From: Planctomicrobium sp051466335
Lineage (GTDB): Bacteria > Planctomycetota > Planctomycetia > Planctomycetales > Planctomycetaceae
Assembly (NCBI RefSeq): GCF_051466335.1
Contig: NZ_CP195793.1
Location: forward strand, 1 to 64,000
Direction: 5' to 3'
DNA: 64,000 nucleotides
Each line of letters opens with the position of its first letter. Position 1 is the stretch's first letter. The position numbers were made by a program, and so were the translations under genes. The notes beneath the pieces are model-generated. The model saw only the letters and a program-made list of their open reading frames with translations, was not told where the DNA came from and searched no databases. This document shows, piece by piece, positions 18,053-27,800 of this stretch.

Positions 18053-19294
18053 ATGCCCACATTGCGACCTGTACATCGCGCATTGGTTCCCGTCAGTTCA
18101 GACGCTGCCTACCAAGTGAGTGCTCCCAACTATGATGAATTCCAGACCGATCTTGAGGTCTGGGATCTCATTCAGGAGCGACCAGAAAACGTTCTGAAGA
18201 TCACGATGCCGCACTGCCATGTGCCGAACTCAGCGGACATCCTCGAAGATGGTTGTGCCGATGCGCTCGCACATGCCACTAGCGAAATGCAACTCTTCAA
18301 AGCGAGCCCTTTGATGAAAGTTGTCGAGGAGGCTCTTTGGGTCTACGCCATTACTTCGCCCAAACGACCTCAGGAGCCACAGCTGGGTGTCGGCGGTTTC
18401 GGACTCACATCCGAGATTCGTACCGACAAAACCCCTCACGGGACAGTGGTCCGTAACGAAGGAATTCGCCCGGAAAAAGCGGAAGGGCGTGCTCAACTCT
18501 TACGCGCCACAGATGCCGATTTCGGCACAGTGAACCTGGCAGTGAACGACAAAGACGGGCATCTTCTCACAGCCTTGACAGAAGTGACCGGTTCACGTCC
18601 TTGCGATTTCGAAACTCTGGACGAAGACAAGAATCTGCATCGTTCCTGGATCGTCACTGATGCTGCGACCAAAGATCGACTGATCAAGTTGATTGGCGAT
18701 GAACCAGCAGCATACGTTGCGGACGGAAACCATCGTAGCGCGGCAGCGGCCGCCATGGGCCTGGACCACTTCCTGACCGTTTTCTTCCCGACTTCACGTC
18801 TGGGGTTGGAGCCGTATAACCGCCTGCTCCCATTGAACGGATTGTCAGCCGCTCAGTTTCTGGAAAAACTGAACGCCCAGTTCTATGTAGAATCACTCGG
18901 GAAGATTCCACCATATCGTCCTGAAAACGTACACAAATTCGGACTCTACCTCGCCGGCGAGTGGTACGAACTGACACCGAAAGCAGGTTCGTACAATCCA
19001 GAAAACGCCGCTGAGTCAATTGACTCGGACATCATTCAAAGACACATCATCGATGCCATTCTTGGAATGGCGGACGCTCGGGATAAGCGAATCAACTACG
19101 TCGGCGGAAACAAAGACGCTGCTTATCTGGTCAAGCGAGTCGATGAAGGGGACTACGATTTTGCGTTGTCACTCGCTCCTGTCACCATGCCACAATTCGT
19201 GGATGTCTGCGAACAGAACCTGTTCATGCCACCCAAGTCGACATGGTTCGATCCGAAGATCCGCAGCGGCCTGATGATTGCGTTGCTCAAGTAA
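18053..19294 (+). CDS. DUF1015 family protein
   Basis: A 413-aa cytoplasmic protein with the layout of the DUF1015 family. It has an N-terminal LRPVHRALVPVSSDAAYQVS segment, the central TDAATKDRLIKLIGDEPAAY, and the most conserved motif YVADGNHRSAAAAAMG, which in relatives reads ADGHHR. The C-terminal part contains DSDIIQRHIIDAILGM and ends in FMPPKSTWFDPKIRSGLMI, also typical (finder motif MPPKST). Members often lie near serine or phosphoglycerate metabolism genes; that context is absent here, so function is not assigned. It starts 60 bp after ettA in the same direction and could be co-transcribed with it. A strong terminator follows. Confidence 0.88.
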   Translation: MPTLRPVHRALVPVSSDAAYQVSAPNYDEFQTDLEVWDLIQERPENVLKITMPHCHVPNSADILEDGCADALAHATSEMQLFKASPLMKVVEEALWVYAITSPKRPQEPQLGVGGFGLTSEIRTDKTPHGTVVRNEGIRPEKAEGRAQLLRATDADFGTVNLAVNDKDGHLLTALTEVTGSRPCDFETLDEDKNLHRSWIVTDAATKDRLIKLIGDEPAAYVADGNHRSAAAAAMGLDHFLTVFFPTSRLGLEPYNRLLPLNGLSAAQFLEKLNAQFYVESLGKIPPYRPENVHKFGLYLAGEWYELTPKAGSYNPENAAESIDSDIIQRHIIDAILGMADARDKRINYVGGNKDAAYLVKRVDEGDYDFALSLAPVTMPQFVDVCEQNLFMPPKSTWFDPKIRSGLMIALLK

Positions 19295-19321
19295 CCGGCA
19301 GTCATCATCAGATCCTATTCA

Positions 19322-19353
19322 AGAGCACAGACATCAACGTCTGTGCTCTTTTT
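19322..19353 (+). terminator. Intrinsic terminator after the DUF1015 gene
   Basis: AGAGCACAGAC (19322-19332) and GTCTGTGCTCT (19339-19349) form an 11-bp perfect stem with a 6-nt loop followed by TTTT. It lies 28 bp after the stop codon. Confidence 0.93.
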
Positions 19354-19412
19354 CGTAACGCCAAGATGTCCATTCTCTTTTCAAATTTTCAGTGCTTCCT
19401 GTTAGGCATCAC

Positions 19413-19763
19413 ATGAACTACTCAGCAATCGCGATTGTTGTCGTCGGACTGGTTATCTCGAACATCTTCATGACGTTCGCATGGTATGGTCATCTGAAAG
19501 ACCTCGCTGGGAAGCCGTGGTACATCGCAGTCGTCATCAGCTGGTTGATCGCATTCTTTGAGTATCTGGTCCAGGTGCCCGCAAACCGGTACGGCAACGC
19601 CCAGAACATTCAGTTGGGACAACTCAAAATTCTGCAGGAAGTCGTCACACTCGCCGTCTTCATCCCATTCTCGATCTACTACATGAACCGACCGATCAAC
19701 ATCAATTTCCTCTACGCGGGTCTCTGCATGTGCGGGGCGGTTTACTTCATTTTCCGAAGCTAG
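19413..19763 (+). CDS. DUF486 (DMT-type) small membrane protein
   Basis: The ATG at 19413 gives a 116-aa protein that is nearly all membrane: four hydrophobic segments, including YSAIAIVVVGLVISNIFMTF at the start. The motifs NIFMTFAWYGHL, SWLIAFFEYLVQVPANR and QLKILQEVVTLAVF are those of the DUF486 family, short relatives of the drug/metabolite transporter superfamily. Transport activity has not been assigned for the family. The gene is preceded by a terminator and followed by 207 bp before mfd, so it is probably transcribed alone. Confidence 0.9.
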   Translation: MNYSAIAIVVVGLVISNIFMTFAWYGHLKDLAGKPWYIAVVISWLIAFFEYLVQVPANRYGNAQNIQLGQLKILQEVVTLAVFIPFSIYYMNRPININFLYAGLCMCGAVYFIFRS

Positions 19764-19970
19764 TTCGCGAAGCGAGATCACACTTTGTTGCAGCAACGAT
19801 CAGCCGTCCGCTGGATGTCACAGGAAGCATGCACTCTCTCCTGAGGCGAGAAAGTTCGAATTACGCGCTGCCAATTGCATCAGCAAACCCACATGCAACA
19901 GCATCAAATTTTCTGATACGGCTGGTCTTGAAAGTAGACCGGCCGAATCGGCGCTGATAGTTTTCTGGAT

Positions 19971-22900
19971 ATGGCAAATCAGTCGAGTGTCGTGAATTCG
20001 TTGCCAGAGCTGATTGGCACTCTCCGTAACGTCAAATCCTACAACAAAGTTGTTGAAGCACTGAAGAGTGGTTCGAGCGGGACAATTGATGGTGCGTGGG
20101 GTTCATCCTGCGCACTCGTCGCTGCAGCACTCTCAAAAGAGACCGACCAACCACTCCTGATCGTCCTCCCTCGCATCAGCGAAGTGACGGACTTTGCTGC
20201 GGATTTAGCAGCAATTCTCGCGACTCCCCCCGTGGTCTTTCCAGCTTGGGAATCACTTCCTCGAGAACACTCCGTCAAAGATGCCGTTTTTGGAGCACGT
20301 CTGCGGGTTCTGGAACAACTGGAGTCTGACACTCCTCCGGCGGTCATCATCACCGCATTCCCAGCGTTGCTGCAGCCCGTTCCTTCCCAGCAAGTCCGCA
20401 AGGAAGGGACAGGATTTCTGAAAGTCGGAGACGTTTTGAACGTCGAAGAACTGCTGCGTTGGCTTGTTGAACGTGGTTTCGAACGAGTTCCCAGCATTGA
20501 ATCCCCCGGCGAGTTCTGCGTTCATGGTGGAATTGTCGACATCTTTCCACCAGCTTCCATCGACCCTATTCGAATGGAGTTGTTTGGAGACGAAATTGAC
20601 TCGCTGCGTTATTTCAACGTTGAAACCCAGAGAAAAGTTCAGGATCTCAAGGCCGTCACACTGACTGCGATCGCTGCTGCTCCAGATGAGGATTCGACTT
20701 CGCGATGGGGAGATTCGAGCTTTCTGGAATCGCTGCCTGCGAAAAGCTGGGTAGTCTTCTCTGAACTCTCGGACGTCATTGAAGAGGGGAAACGTTTTCT
20801 GCAGCGACTGGAGAGTCCCCGTGGACTCTTTGGCGTCGACATGACGCTGGGACGTTGTACCGAACAACCAACTGTCAGCGTTTCTGCGTTGAGCGCCGGT
20901 AGCTTCGAAACAACCGCACATTTGCAGATTGAATCGATCGAACGCTTTACAGGCCCGAAGACAGAAGTCCTCCTCGAACTTGCGGGAGTGCTGCAAAAAG
21001 ATGAACGGGTTCTCATCGCCTGTCATAATCAGGGGGAACGCGACCGGCTCAACGAGATCATCCTCGAAACCGATCCCAACCTGGCTCAAACGATACAACT
21101 GTGCATTGGGACAGTCAGCCGTGGCTACCGGCTGGTGTTCGCAAAGCAGATTGTCCTGAGCGACAACGAATTGTTTAATCGTGTCCATGTTCGTCATACG
21201 ACACGCAAACAGAACAGTCGACTCGCCGGTCGAGCGATCGACAGTTTCCTGGACCTGAATGAAGGGGACTACGTCGTTCACCTGACACATGGAATCGGGC
21301 GATTTCATGGAATGCAACTCGTCGAAAAAGAAGGAAACCTCGAAGAGCATCTCGTCATCGAATTTCGGGATGGAGTTCGACTCTATGTGCCGGTGACATT
21401 GATTCATCTTGTGCAGAAGTATGTCGGGGCCGCGAAAACGACTCCCAAGCTCGCGAAAGTCGGGGGAACAAGCTGGGCCAAGAGCAAGAAAAAGGTGGCT
21501 GACGCTGTCTCTGATATGGCGGCGGACATGTTGCATTTACAGGCGAAACGATCGACTCAAGTTGGTCTAGCATGTCCCCCGGACAGCAAATGGCAACAGG
21601 AATTTGATGCCTCTTTTCCCTACGTCGAAACGGCTGATCAGCTCCGTGCGATTCAGGAATCCCGTGATGACCTGATGCAACTGCGTCCCATGGACCGACT
21701 GATTTGCGGCGACGTGGGATTCGGAAAAACTGAAGTCGCGATGCGGGCGGCCTTCAAAGTCGTCGATGCAGGCCGACAAGTCGCGGTGCTGGTTCCGACC
21801 ACAGTTTTAGCCGAACAGCACTACCGTTCATTCACTCAGCGTATGGCTGATTTTCCGCTGCAGATCGCTGTTTTGTCACGCTTCAAGACGAAGTCAGAAC
21901 AACGAAAAGTTCTGGAGAAACTTGAAACGGGAAACATCGACATTGTGATCGGAACGCATCGCCTTGTGTCGCAGGATGTGCACTTCCGAAATCTCGGGTT
22001 GCTGGTCGTCGACGAGGAACAGCGTTTTGGCGTGGCAACGAAAGAGATGCTCAAGCATCTCCGAATGAACGTCGATGTGCTCACCCTCAGCGCAACTCCC
22101 ATTCCTCGAACGCTGCATATGTCATTGCTGGGAATTCGAGATATTTCCAACCTGACAACACCGCCGCAGGATCGACTTCCAATTGAAACCCGAATCTGCC
22201 GCTGGGATGCCGATTTAATTCGCTCTGCGGTGATGCGGGAATTCAATCGAGGAGGGCAGGTCTACTTCGTTCACAACCGGGTGTATGACATCCATTCCGT
22301 TGCAGACCGGATTCAGGCCATTGTTCCTGAAGCACGGATCGTCATTGGGCACGGTCAAATGTCTCCAGAAGAACTTGAAGAGAGCATGGTCAAGTTCGTC
22401 AATGGGCAGGCAGACATTCTGGTCGCGACAACCATTATTGAAAGCGGACTCGATATTCCCACTGCGAATACGATGTTCATTGATCAGGCCGAGATGTACG
22501 GTCTCGCAGAATTGCATCAATTGCGAGGTCGTGTCGGGCGAGACAAGCACCGCGCGTATTGTTATCTGCTCGTCAGTGAACACAAACTGCTCACAGGGAC
22601 TGCCACGAAACGCCTCAAAGCGATTGAAGAGTTCAGTGAACTGGGAGCCGGATTCAAGATTTCCATGCGAGATCTCGAAATTCGTGGGGCAGGGAACATT
22701 CTGGGAACGGAACAGAGCGGGCATATCTCGGTGGTGGGATACGAGCTTTATTGCCAGCTTCTTGAAGATTCCGTCAGGCGGCTCAAAGAACTTCCACCGC
22801 GAGTCAATCCGCACGTCAACATCGACTTGCCGGTCTCGGCGTTTCTCCCGGCATCTTACATCCCGCCCGGTCGACATAAAGTCGACGTGTATCGGAAGTT

Positions 22901-23228
22901 ATCATCGGTTGCCACACTTTCGGAACTTGCTGAAGTCGCCGACGAAATCCGCGACCGCTTTGGGCCACTTCCAGATGAGGCGCAGCGATTTATCTCTTTG
23001 AAGGAATTGGAGTTAATGGCCTACGCATGGGGCATTGACAACATCCGTCTGGAAGAAGATCGATTCGCCGTGCTCAGCTATCAGGACGCCAAACTCATCC
23101 AGCAGCTGATTAAGCGGTATGGAAGCGAGCTTCGAGTGGTCGATGCGACGAGCGCGTACCTATTGTTGCCGAAGAAGGGGCAAAAAGGGCCGGTTCTAGT
23201 CGAGTTTCTCAAATCCGTGTTGCGTTAA
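19971..23228 (+). CDS. mfd: Transcription-repair coupling factor Mfd
   Basis: Mfd removes RNA polymerase stalled at DNA lesions and recruits UvrA for nucleotide excision repair. The 1085-aa product has the full layout. First is the UvrB-like N-terminal part (to about 400: VFPAWESLPREH, VHGGIVDIFPPAS). Then the polymerase-interacting CarD-like domain begins near residue 428 (NEGDYVVHLTHGIGRFHGM). The RecG-like motor has Walker A GDVGFGKT at 580-587, DEEQ box at 681-684, SATPIPRTLH, and helicase motifs ATTIIESGLDIPTANT and QLRGRVGR. A C-terminal TRCF domain follows. It is somewhat shorter than E. coli Mfd (1148 aa), which is common outside proteobacteria. The ATG at 19971 gives a normal N-terminus. 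Confidence 0.96.
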   Translation: MANQSSVVNSLPELIGTLRNVKSYNKVVEALKSGSSGTIDGAWGSSCALVAAALSKETDQPLLIVLPRISEVTDFAADLAAILATPPVVFPAWESLPREHSVKDAVFGARLRVLEQLESDTPPAVIITAFPALLQPVPSQQVRKEGTGFLKVGDVLNVEELLRWLVERGFERVPSIESPGEFCVHGGIVDIFPPASIDPIRMELFGDEIDSLRYFNVETQRKVQDLKAVTLTAIAAAPDEDSTSRWGDSSFLESLPAKSWVVFSELSDVIEEGKRFLQRLESPRGLFGVDMTLGRCTEQPTVSVSALSAGSFETTAHLQIESIERFTGPKTEVLLELAGVLQKDERVLIACHNQGERDRLNEIILETDPNLAQTIQLCIGTVSRGYRLVFAKQIVLSDNELFNRVHVRHTTRKQNSRLAGRAIDSFLDLNEGDYVVHLTHGIGRFHGMQLVEKEGNLEEHLVIEFRDGVRLYVPVTLIHLVQKYVGAAKTTPKLAKVGGTSWAKSKKKVADAVSDMAADMLHLQAKRSTQVGLACPPDSKWQQEFDASFPYVETADQLRAIQESRDDLMQLRPMDRLICGDVGFGKTEVAMRAAFKVVDAGRQVAVLVPTTVLAEQHYRSFTQRMADFPLQIAVLSRFKTKSEQRKVLEKLETGNIDIVIGTHRLVSQDVHFRNLGLLVVDEEQRFGVATKEMLKHLRMNVDVLTLSATPIPRTLHMSLLGIRDISNLTTPPQDRLPIETRICRWDADLIRSAVMREFNRGGQVYFVHNRVYDIHSVADRIQAIVPEARIVIGHGQMSPEELEESMVKFVNGQADILVATTIIESGLDIPTANTMFIDQAEMYGLAELHQLRGRVGRDKHRAYCYLLVSEHKLLTGTATKRLKAIEEFSELGAGFKISMRDLEIRGAGNILGTEQSGHISVVGYELYCQLLEDSVRRLKELPPRVNPHVNIDLPVSAFLPASYIPPGRHKVDVYRKLSSVATLSELAEVADEIRDRFGPLPDEAQRFISLKELELMAYAWGIDNIRLEEDRFAVLSYQDAKLIQQLIKRYGSELRVVDATSAYLLLPKKGQKGPVLVEFLKSVLR

Positions 23229-23386
23229 ATCGCCTGTAAAAGGTAATAACCCAACGCCTTCCCTCGATCCAATGAGGTTCGGATCGGATTGTGCTGATGC
23301 CAATCGGGTCGGTTTGAGCAGCTGCGTTCACATCTGCTTCCCAGTTTTCAAAAAATCAGATTCCCTTCGTACCTGAAGTCCCTTCC

Positions 23387-24601
23387 ATGTCACGCAAATA
23401 CATCATGATCATGATCTTGCTGACCTGGGGGTGTGGCACGAAGAACTATCAGGTTGCCAACCCGGTCCTGGGTCCCCCCCCACCCCGAGTTCAAAACGCA
23501 GCCGAATTGCAGAGTAAAGAAGATCGATCCACTCTCGGGTTGGTGAAGTCGGCATCTGCTTCCTCTGATATCCGAACTGTCAGTCACGAGGCTGTAACGC
23601 CATTGGCGGACAGCGACGTCGTTGCTTACATCAATGGTCGACCGGTTCTCGCAGGCGAAATTCTCGAACGTTACGGCGGAGGATTTCAGAAGCAGAAGGA
23701 CATGCTGAAAGTCGGAATCACTCAGCGAAAAATCTCGGAAGAGGATGCTCAAAAGGTCATACGAAACACTCAGGAGAAGCTCATCCGGCAGGATCTTGAC
23801 GCATTGATTGATACGACGTTGATGGCAGATGCAGTTCGTTCCAAACTCAAGAAGGAACAACTGGAAAAGATCAATGAGCAAATTGCGGTCTACTTCGAGA
23901 AGGAGCGTGTCTCTCAACTCAAAGCAGACTTGAATGTCGCGACTACGCTGGAACTCGAAGGGATGCTCCAAGAGCAGGGAACTTCTCTGGAGACCTTGAG
24001 AAAAGCCTACGGAGATCAACAACTCGCGTCCCAGTATCTGCACACAAAGATGGGCGAAGACCCTCGTCCCAACCGTGCTGAAATCATTGCGGTCTATGAA
24101 TCGCAGCGAGAGAAGTACGAGAGGCCACTTCAGGTGAAATGGCAACAGTTACAGATCAACATCAAGCCTTCGAATAAATCTGATGCCAATGCCAAAATGG
24201 AAGCTGCGCAAGCAGATCTGCGGGCGGGTGCATCATTTGATGAAGTCGTGAAGAAATACTCCGATGGTCCGATGAAGTCGAATGGCGGCCATTGGGATTT
24301 CACGAAACCAGACAGTATCGCGAACATTGATGTCCGCGAAGCCGTTTCAAAATTGAAGCCAGGACAAATCAGTCCTGTCATCGTATCGAACACCTCTTTG
24401 CAGGTGATCAAAGTGATCGACCGTAAAGAGCAGGGTTTCCAGCCCCTGGAAGAAGTTCAAGAAGACATTCGGCAGCAGATTATCGGAGAGTTTCGCAAAC
24501 GCAGAACCACCGAGGTTCTTCGCGAAGTCCGAGAAAAAGCTGTCATCGAAACCATGTTTGGTGATGACTACCAACCTGGAAAGGGTGTTGAAAATCTGTA
24601 G
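23387..24601 (+). CDS. PpiC/SurA-type peptidyl-prolyl isomerase, probable lipoprotein
   Basis: A 404-aa exported foldase-like protein. The N-terminus (MSRKYIMIMILLTWGCGT) is a short signal with a Cys at residue 16 that could be lipidated, although the bases of the lipobox are atypical (LTWGC). The N-terminal helical domain contains VVAYINGRPVLAGEILERYG, as in SurA/PrsA. The parvulin domain runs from about residue 240 to 350: QVKWQQLQINIKP, ASFDEVVKKYSDGPMKSNGG, REAVSKLKPGQISPVI and LQVIKVIDRKEQGF. Such proteins help outer-membrane proteins fold. The gene lies just before the secretin, in the same direction (265 bp apart), so it may serve that secretin; this is inference. Confidence 0.87.
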   Translation: MSRKYIMIMILLTWGCGTKNYQVANPVLGPPPPRVQNAAELQSKEDRSTLGLVKSASASSDIRTVSHEAVTPLADSDVVAYINGRPVLAGEILERYGGGFQKQKDMLKVGITQRKISEEDAQKVIRNTQEKLIRQDLDALIDTTLMADAVRSKLKKEQLEKINEQIAVYFEKERVSQLKADLNVATTLELEGMLQEQGTSLETLRKAYGDQQLASQYLHTKMGEDPRPNRAEIIAVYESQREKYERPLQVKWQQLQINIKPSNKSDANAKMEAAQADLRAGASFDEVVKKYSDGPMKSNGGHWDFTKPDSIANIDVREAVSKLKPGQISPVIVSNTSLQVIKVIDRKEQGFQPLEEVQEDIRQQIIGEFRKRRTTEVLREVREKAVIETMFGDDYQPGKGVENL

Positions 24602-24866
24602 ATCTCACTGGGCGAATTCGGCAACACTCGCCGGACAAACCACTCAAACAGGATGATTCATAGAAAATTATCTGGCCCGTATTGACCCATTCTTGCGGGC
24701 TGAATTATTCAGCATCCAGAAGCACCTTTCCCCCCCTTTTCCTCTCTCACTTCCCAGTTGCGCCAACCGAGTCAGGCTTTGTCAGTCCCTCCCCCCGGGA
24801 TGTGATGGATGCCTTTCAAAAGCGGCGGCCATTCCCCCTTTTCATCCATCAGCGGCAAACCGAGTC

Positions 24867-27800
24867 ATGGCGCAAAATCAATCAAGCCTGCATCAGTCTG
24901 ATCAAAGCTATACGGAGGGTCCAACCTTGTTGCGAACTTTTGGAATGTTGATGTGCGGCAGTCTGCTGACTACGAGCCTTTGGCTCGGGTCTCAGGTGAA
25001 TGCACAAGACGCTCCTCAAAAAGGAGCTGACCCATTCGATGCTCTGAATCGTCCGGCATCTTCTTCGGAAGCAGCTGGCTTTTCAGATCCTGTATCTGTT
25101 GCCGATGTGAAACATCGGCGAATTCAGGATCAGCTGAGAATGGCCCGTTTGAAACTGCAGTTAGGCGAGTATCAGGAATCAGCACGCCTAACCGCAACTG
25201 CACATCAGATGGCAACCGAGTGGAAGGTCGTCTACGGCGCGAAAGATGTCACACCTCAAAAGGTGATGGCAGAAATCCGTGCTGTCGCTCCAAATCTTCC
25301 AGAAGCTCAGTTTGCACTGCCAGTCGCTCCAACCGGTGCTAATGCCGGCAGCATTCAAATGGCAGGAAAAGCTGCTCTTCCTCTTTCCTCTGAGAAAGAG
25401 CAAGCGGTTCAACTCCTCGACAACGCGAAATCAGCCCTGATTGCAGGCAATTTCGATGCAGCGAGAGTTGCAATTGAAGCTGCAATGCAGATGGACGTCA
25501 CATACGGCCCGAACGAGATGCGGCCAGAAATGCTTCTGGCAGAGTTGGCTCGCCGGCAACCCGCTCGCTCTGAAGGACCTTCCGAGAGTCTGGAACGGCT
25601 GACCGCTGTCAGCAATCAGGCCATCGTTCCAGTGAAACCCGCTTTCACGAAGGAAATTTCGGAACCGGCTACCCCAGAGGCTCGCAAGGCTGCCGCTGTG
25701 CAAATGGTTGCACAGGCCAAAGCTGCAATGGATGCGGGTCGCATGGACGAGGCCAGACAACTGGCAACGCAAGCCCAGACAATGAATGTCAGCTGGGGAC
25801 TGTTGGAAGTTCAGCCTCAGCACATTCTGGCTGACCTTTCCCGAGTCACGAACACTCAGATTATCGCTGCCGCTCCTGTTCCATCTGAGAACAGCACCGT
25901 GCAGTCGACTCAGCAGAACCGTGAGAAGGCTCTGGCCATCCTGAAATCTGCACGTGAGCAGATGGAAAACGGCAATCTGGAAGAAGCTCAGAAGCTGGCC
26001 ACTCAGGCACAGGCACTCGAAGTTTCTTACGGACTGTTCGACGATCGCCCAGATTTGCTTCTGCAGGAAATTCGCGTCGTTTCTTCAAGAAACATGGCGC
26101 CAGCGAAGACTGCGGAAGTCTCTGCCAAGCCTGCGGCTGGTTCACCAGCTCAGACTAAAGCCGCTGCCGTCAATCTGCTCGCAGAGGCTCGCCAGGCAAT
26201 GCGAAGTGGCGATCTCGCGACAGCGGGACAGAAGCTCGATCAGGCTTCCACCTATGAGGTAACTTTCGATCTGTTTGAGGATAATCCTGAAACAGTCCGT
26301 GAAGATTTGAACCGCATGGTGGCTTCCGGAAAATCGCAGAATGCAACAGTTGCAGCACAAGCAACTCCAGCCGCTGGACTTTCTCGTGAAGAGCAGAAGG
26401 CTCAGGCTGCGTCGATCCTCGCTGCAGCCCGTGCGGATCTGGAAGCAGGACGCCTGGAAGAAGCACGTGCCAAGACAAGCCAGGCAGCAGCATTCGACGT
26501 CGCTTACGACCTGTTTGAAGACAGCCCAGAACGGCTTGAAGCAGAAGTTGCAATGGCCGCCCGCAGCGGTCAGGATTTCTCAGCTAACGCTGCTCCGGCA
26601 ATGCCTTTGGCTTCCAGCAATGCTCTCGACCTGACAGCCAATGAAGGTGCAACAACCGTACAGGCATCAGCTCGCGATCGCAAAGTTGTGAATTCCGCTG
26701 GCATGTCTGTGCAGGAAATCTACGATCAGGGAATCAATCACCTGCGAGATGGAGATCGGGAAGCAGCTTACGAGTTCTTCCTTCAGGCTTATCATTCCAA
26801 CGAGAAGCTGGATCCAAACCGCCAACAGCAGTTGCAGGATAAGCTCCGCGAACTCGCACCTCGTCGTCAGAAGATCCAGCAGGCAAGCAACGAAGTTGCG
26901 ACCACTGTGGATGGCCTGATCGCACCGGGTGATCCTGCCCGCATCGACGCAGTCACCCAGACTCAGGCTGCGAAGTTCGATAGACTGCGAACAGAATGTC
27001 TGAACACGATCTTCCGCGCAGAAAAAATGCGTGAGAAGCAACCAGAACAAGCTTTGACCCTGCTGAACCAGACTCTTGCCAACATTCAGGAATCTGACAT
27101 CAGCGATGAGCAGAAAGAATCTCTGTCAGCCTGGGTAAAGAGTTCACGGTCGTCAATCGACTCGTACGTCAACATGCACAAACCAGTGCTTGAACTTGAG
27201 CGTAAGAACGTTGAAACCAAAGACCTCATTGAGCGTCAGATTCAAACTCGTGTTCGCGTTGAACAGGAACTCGCGACACTCGTCGACAAATTCAATGAAT
27301 TGTTGAAGCAGAACCGATTCGCAGAAGCTGACTCTGTGGCGAAACAAGCCCACGCTTTGGCTCCTGATAATCCTGTTACAACCACGATGACACTGAAGGC
27401 TCAGTTCGCGATGAGAAATGCGAACAACAAGGACCTGAAGAACAAGAAAGAGGAGGCGTTCTGGAGTGTTCTCAATGACGTAGAATGGTCTGCCGTCTCA
27501 GACGTCGGCGATGCCAATCCAATGGCATTCCCGAAAGACTGGAAGGAACTGACTGAACGTCGTAAGAACGTCTCGAACGATGGCCTGCTCCACACTGAAG
27601 CGGAAATGCGTGTTCGTCGCAGCCTGAGCAATCCTGTCTCGCTGCACTTCGAAAACGCTCCACTTTCGGACGTCATGAAGTTCATCTCTGACACTCAAGG
27701 GATCAACGTTCGTATCGATGAAACCGGTCTTTCAGAAGAAGGTGTGACTGCGAGTATTCCGATCAGCATCTCTGTCGATGCGATTATGCTTGAAAGCTCA

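Noticed and set aside
20253..21536. A 427-aa minus-strand frame inside mfd
   Set aside because: It is antisense to a complete, well-conserved mfd and has no domain.
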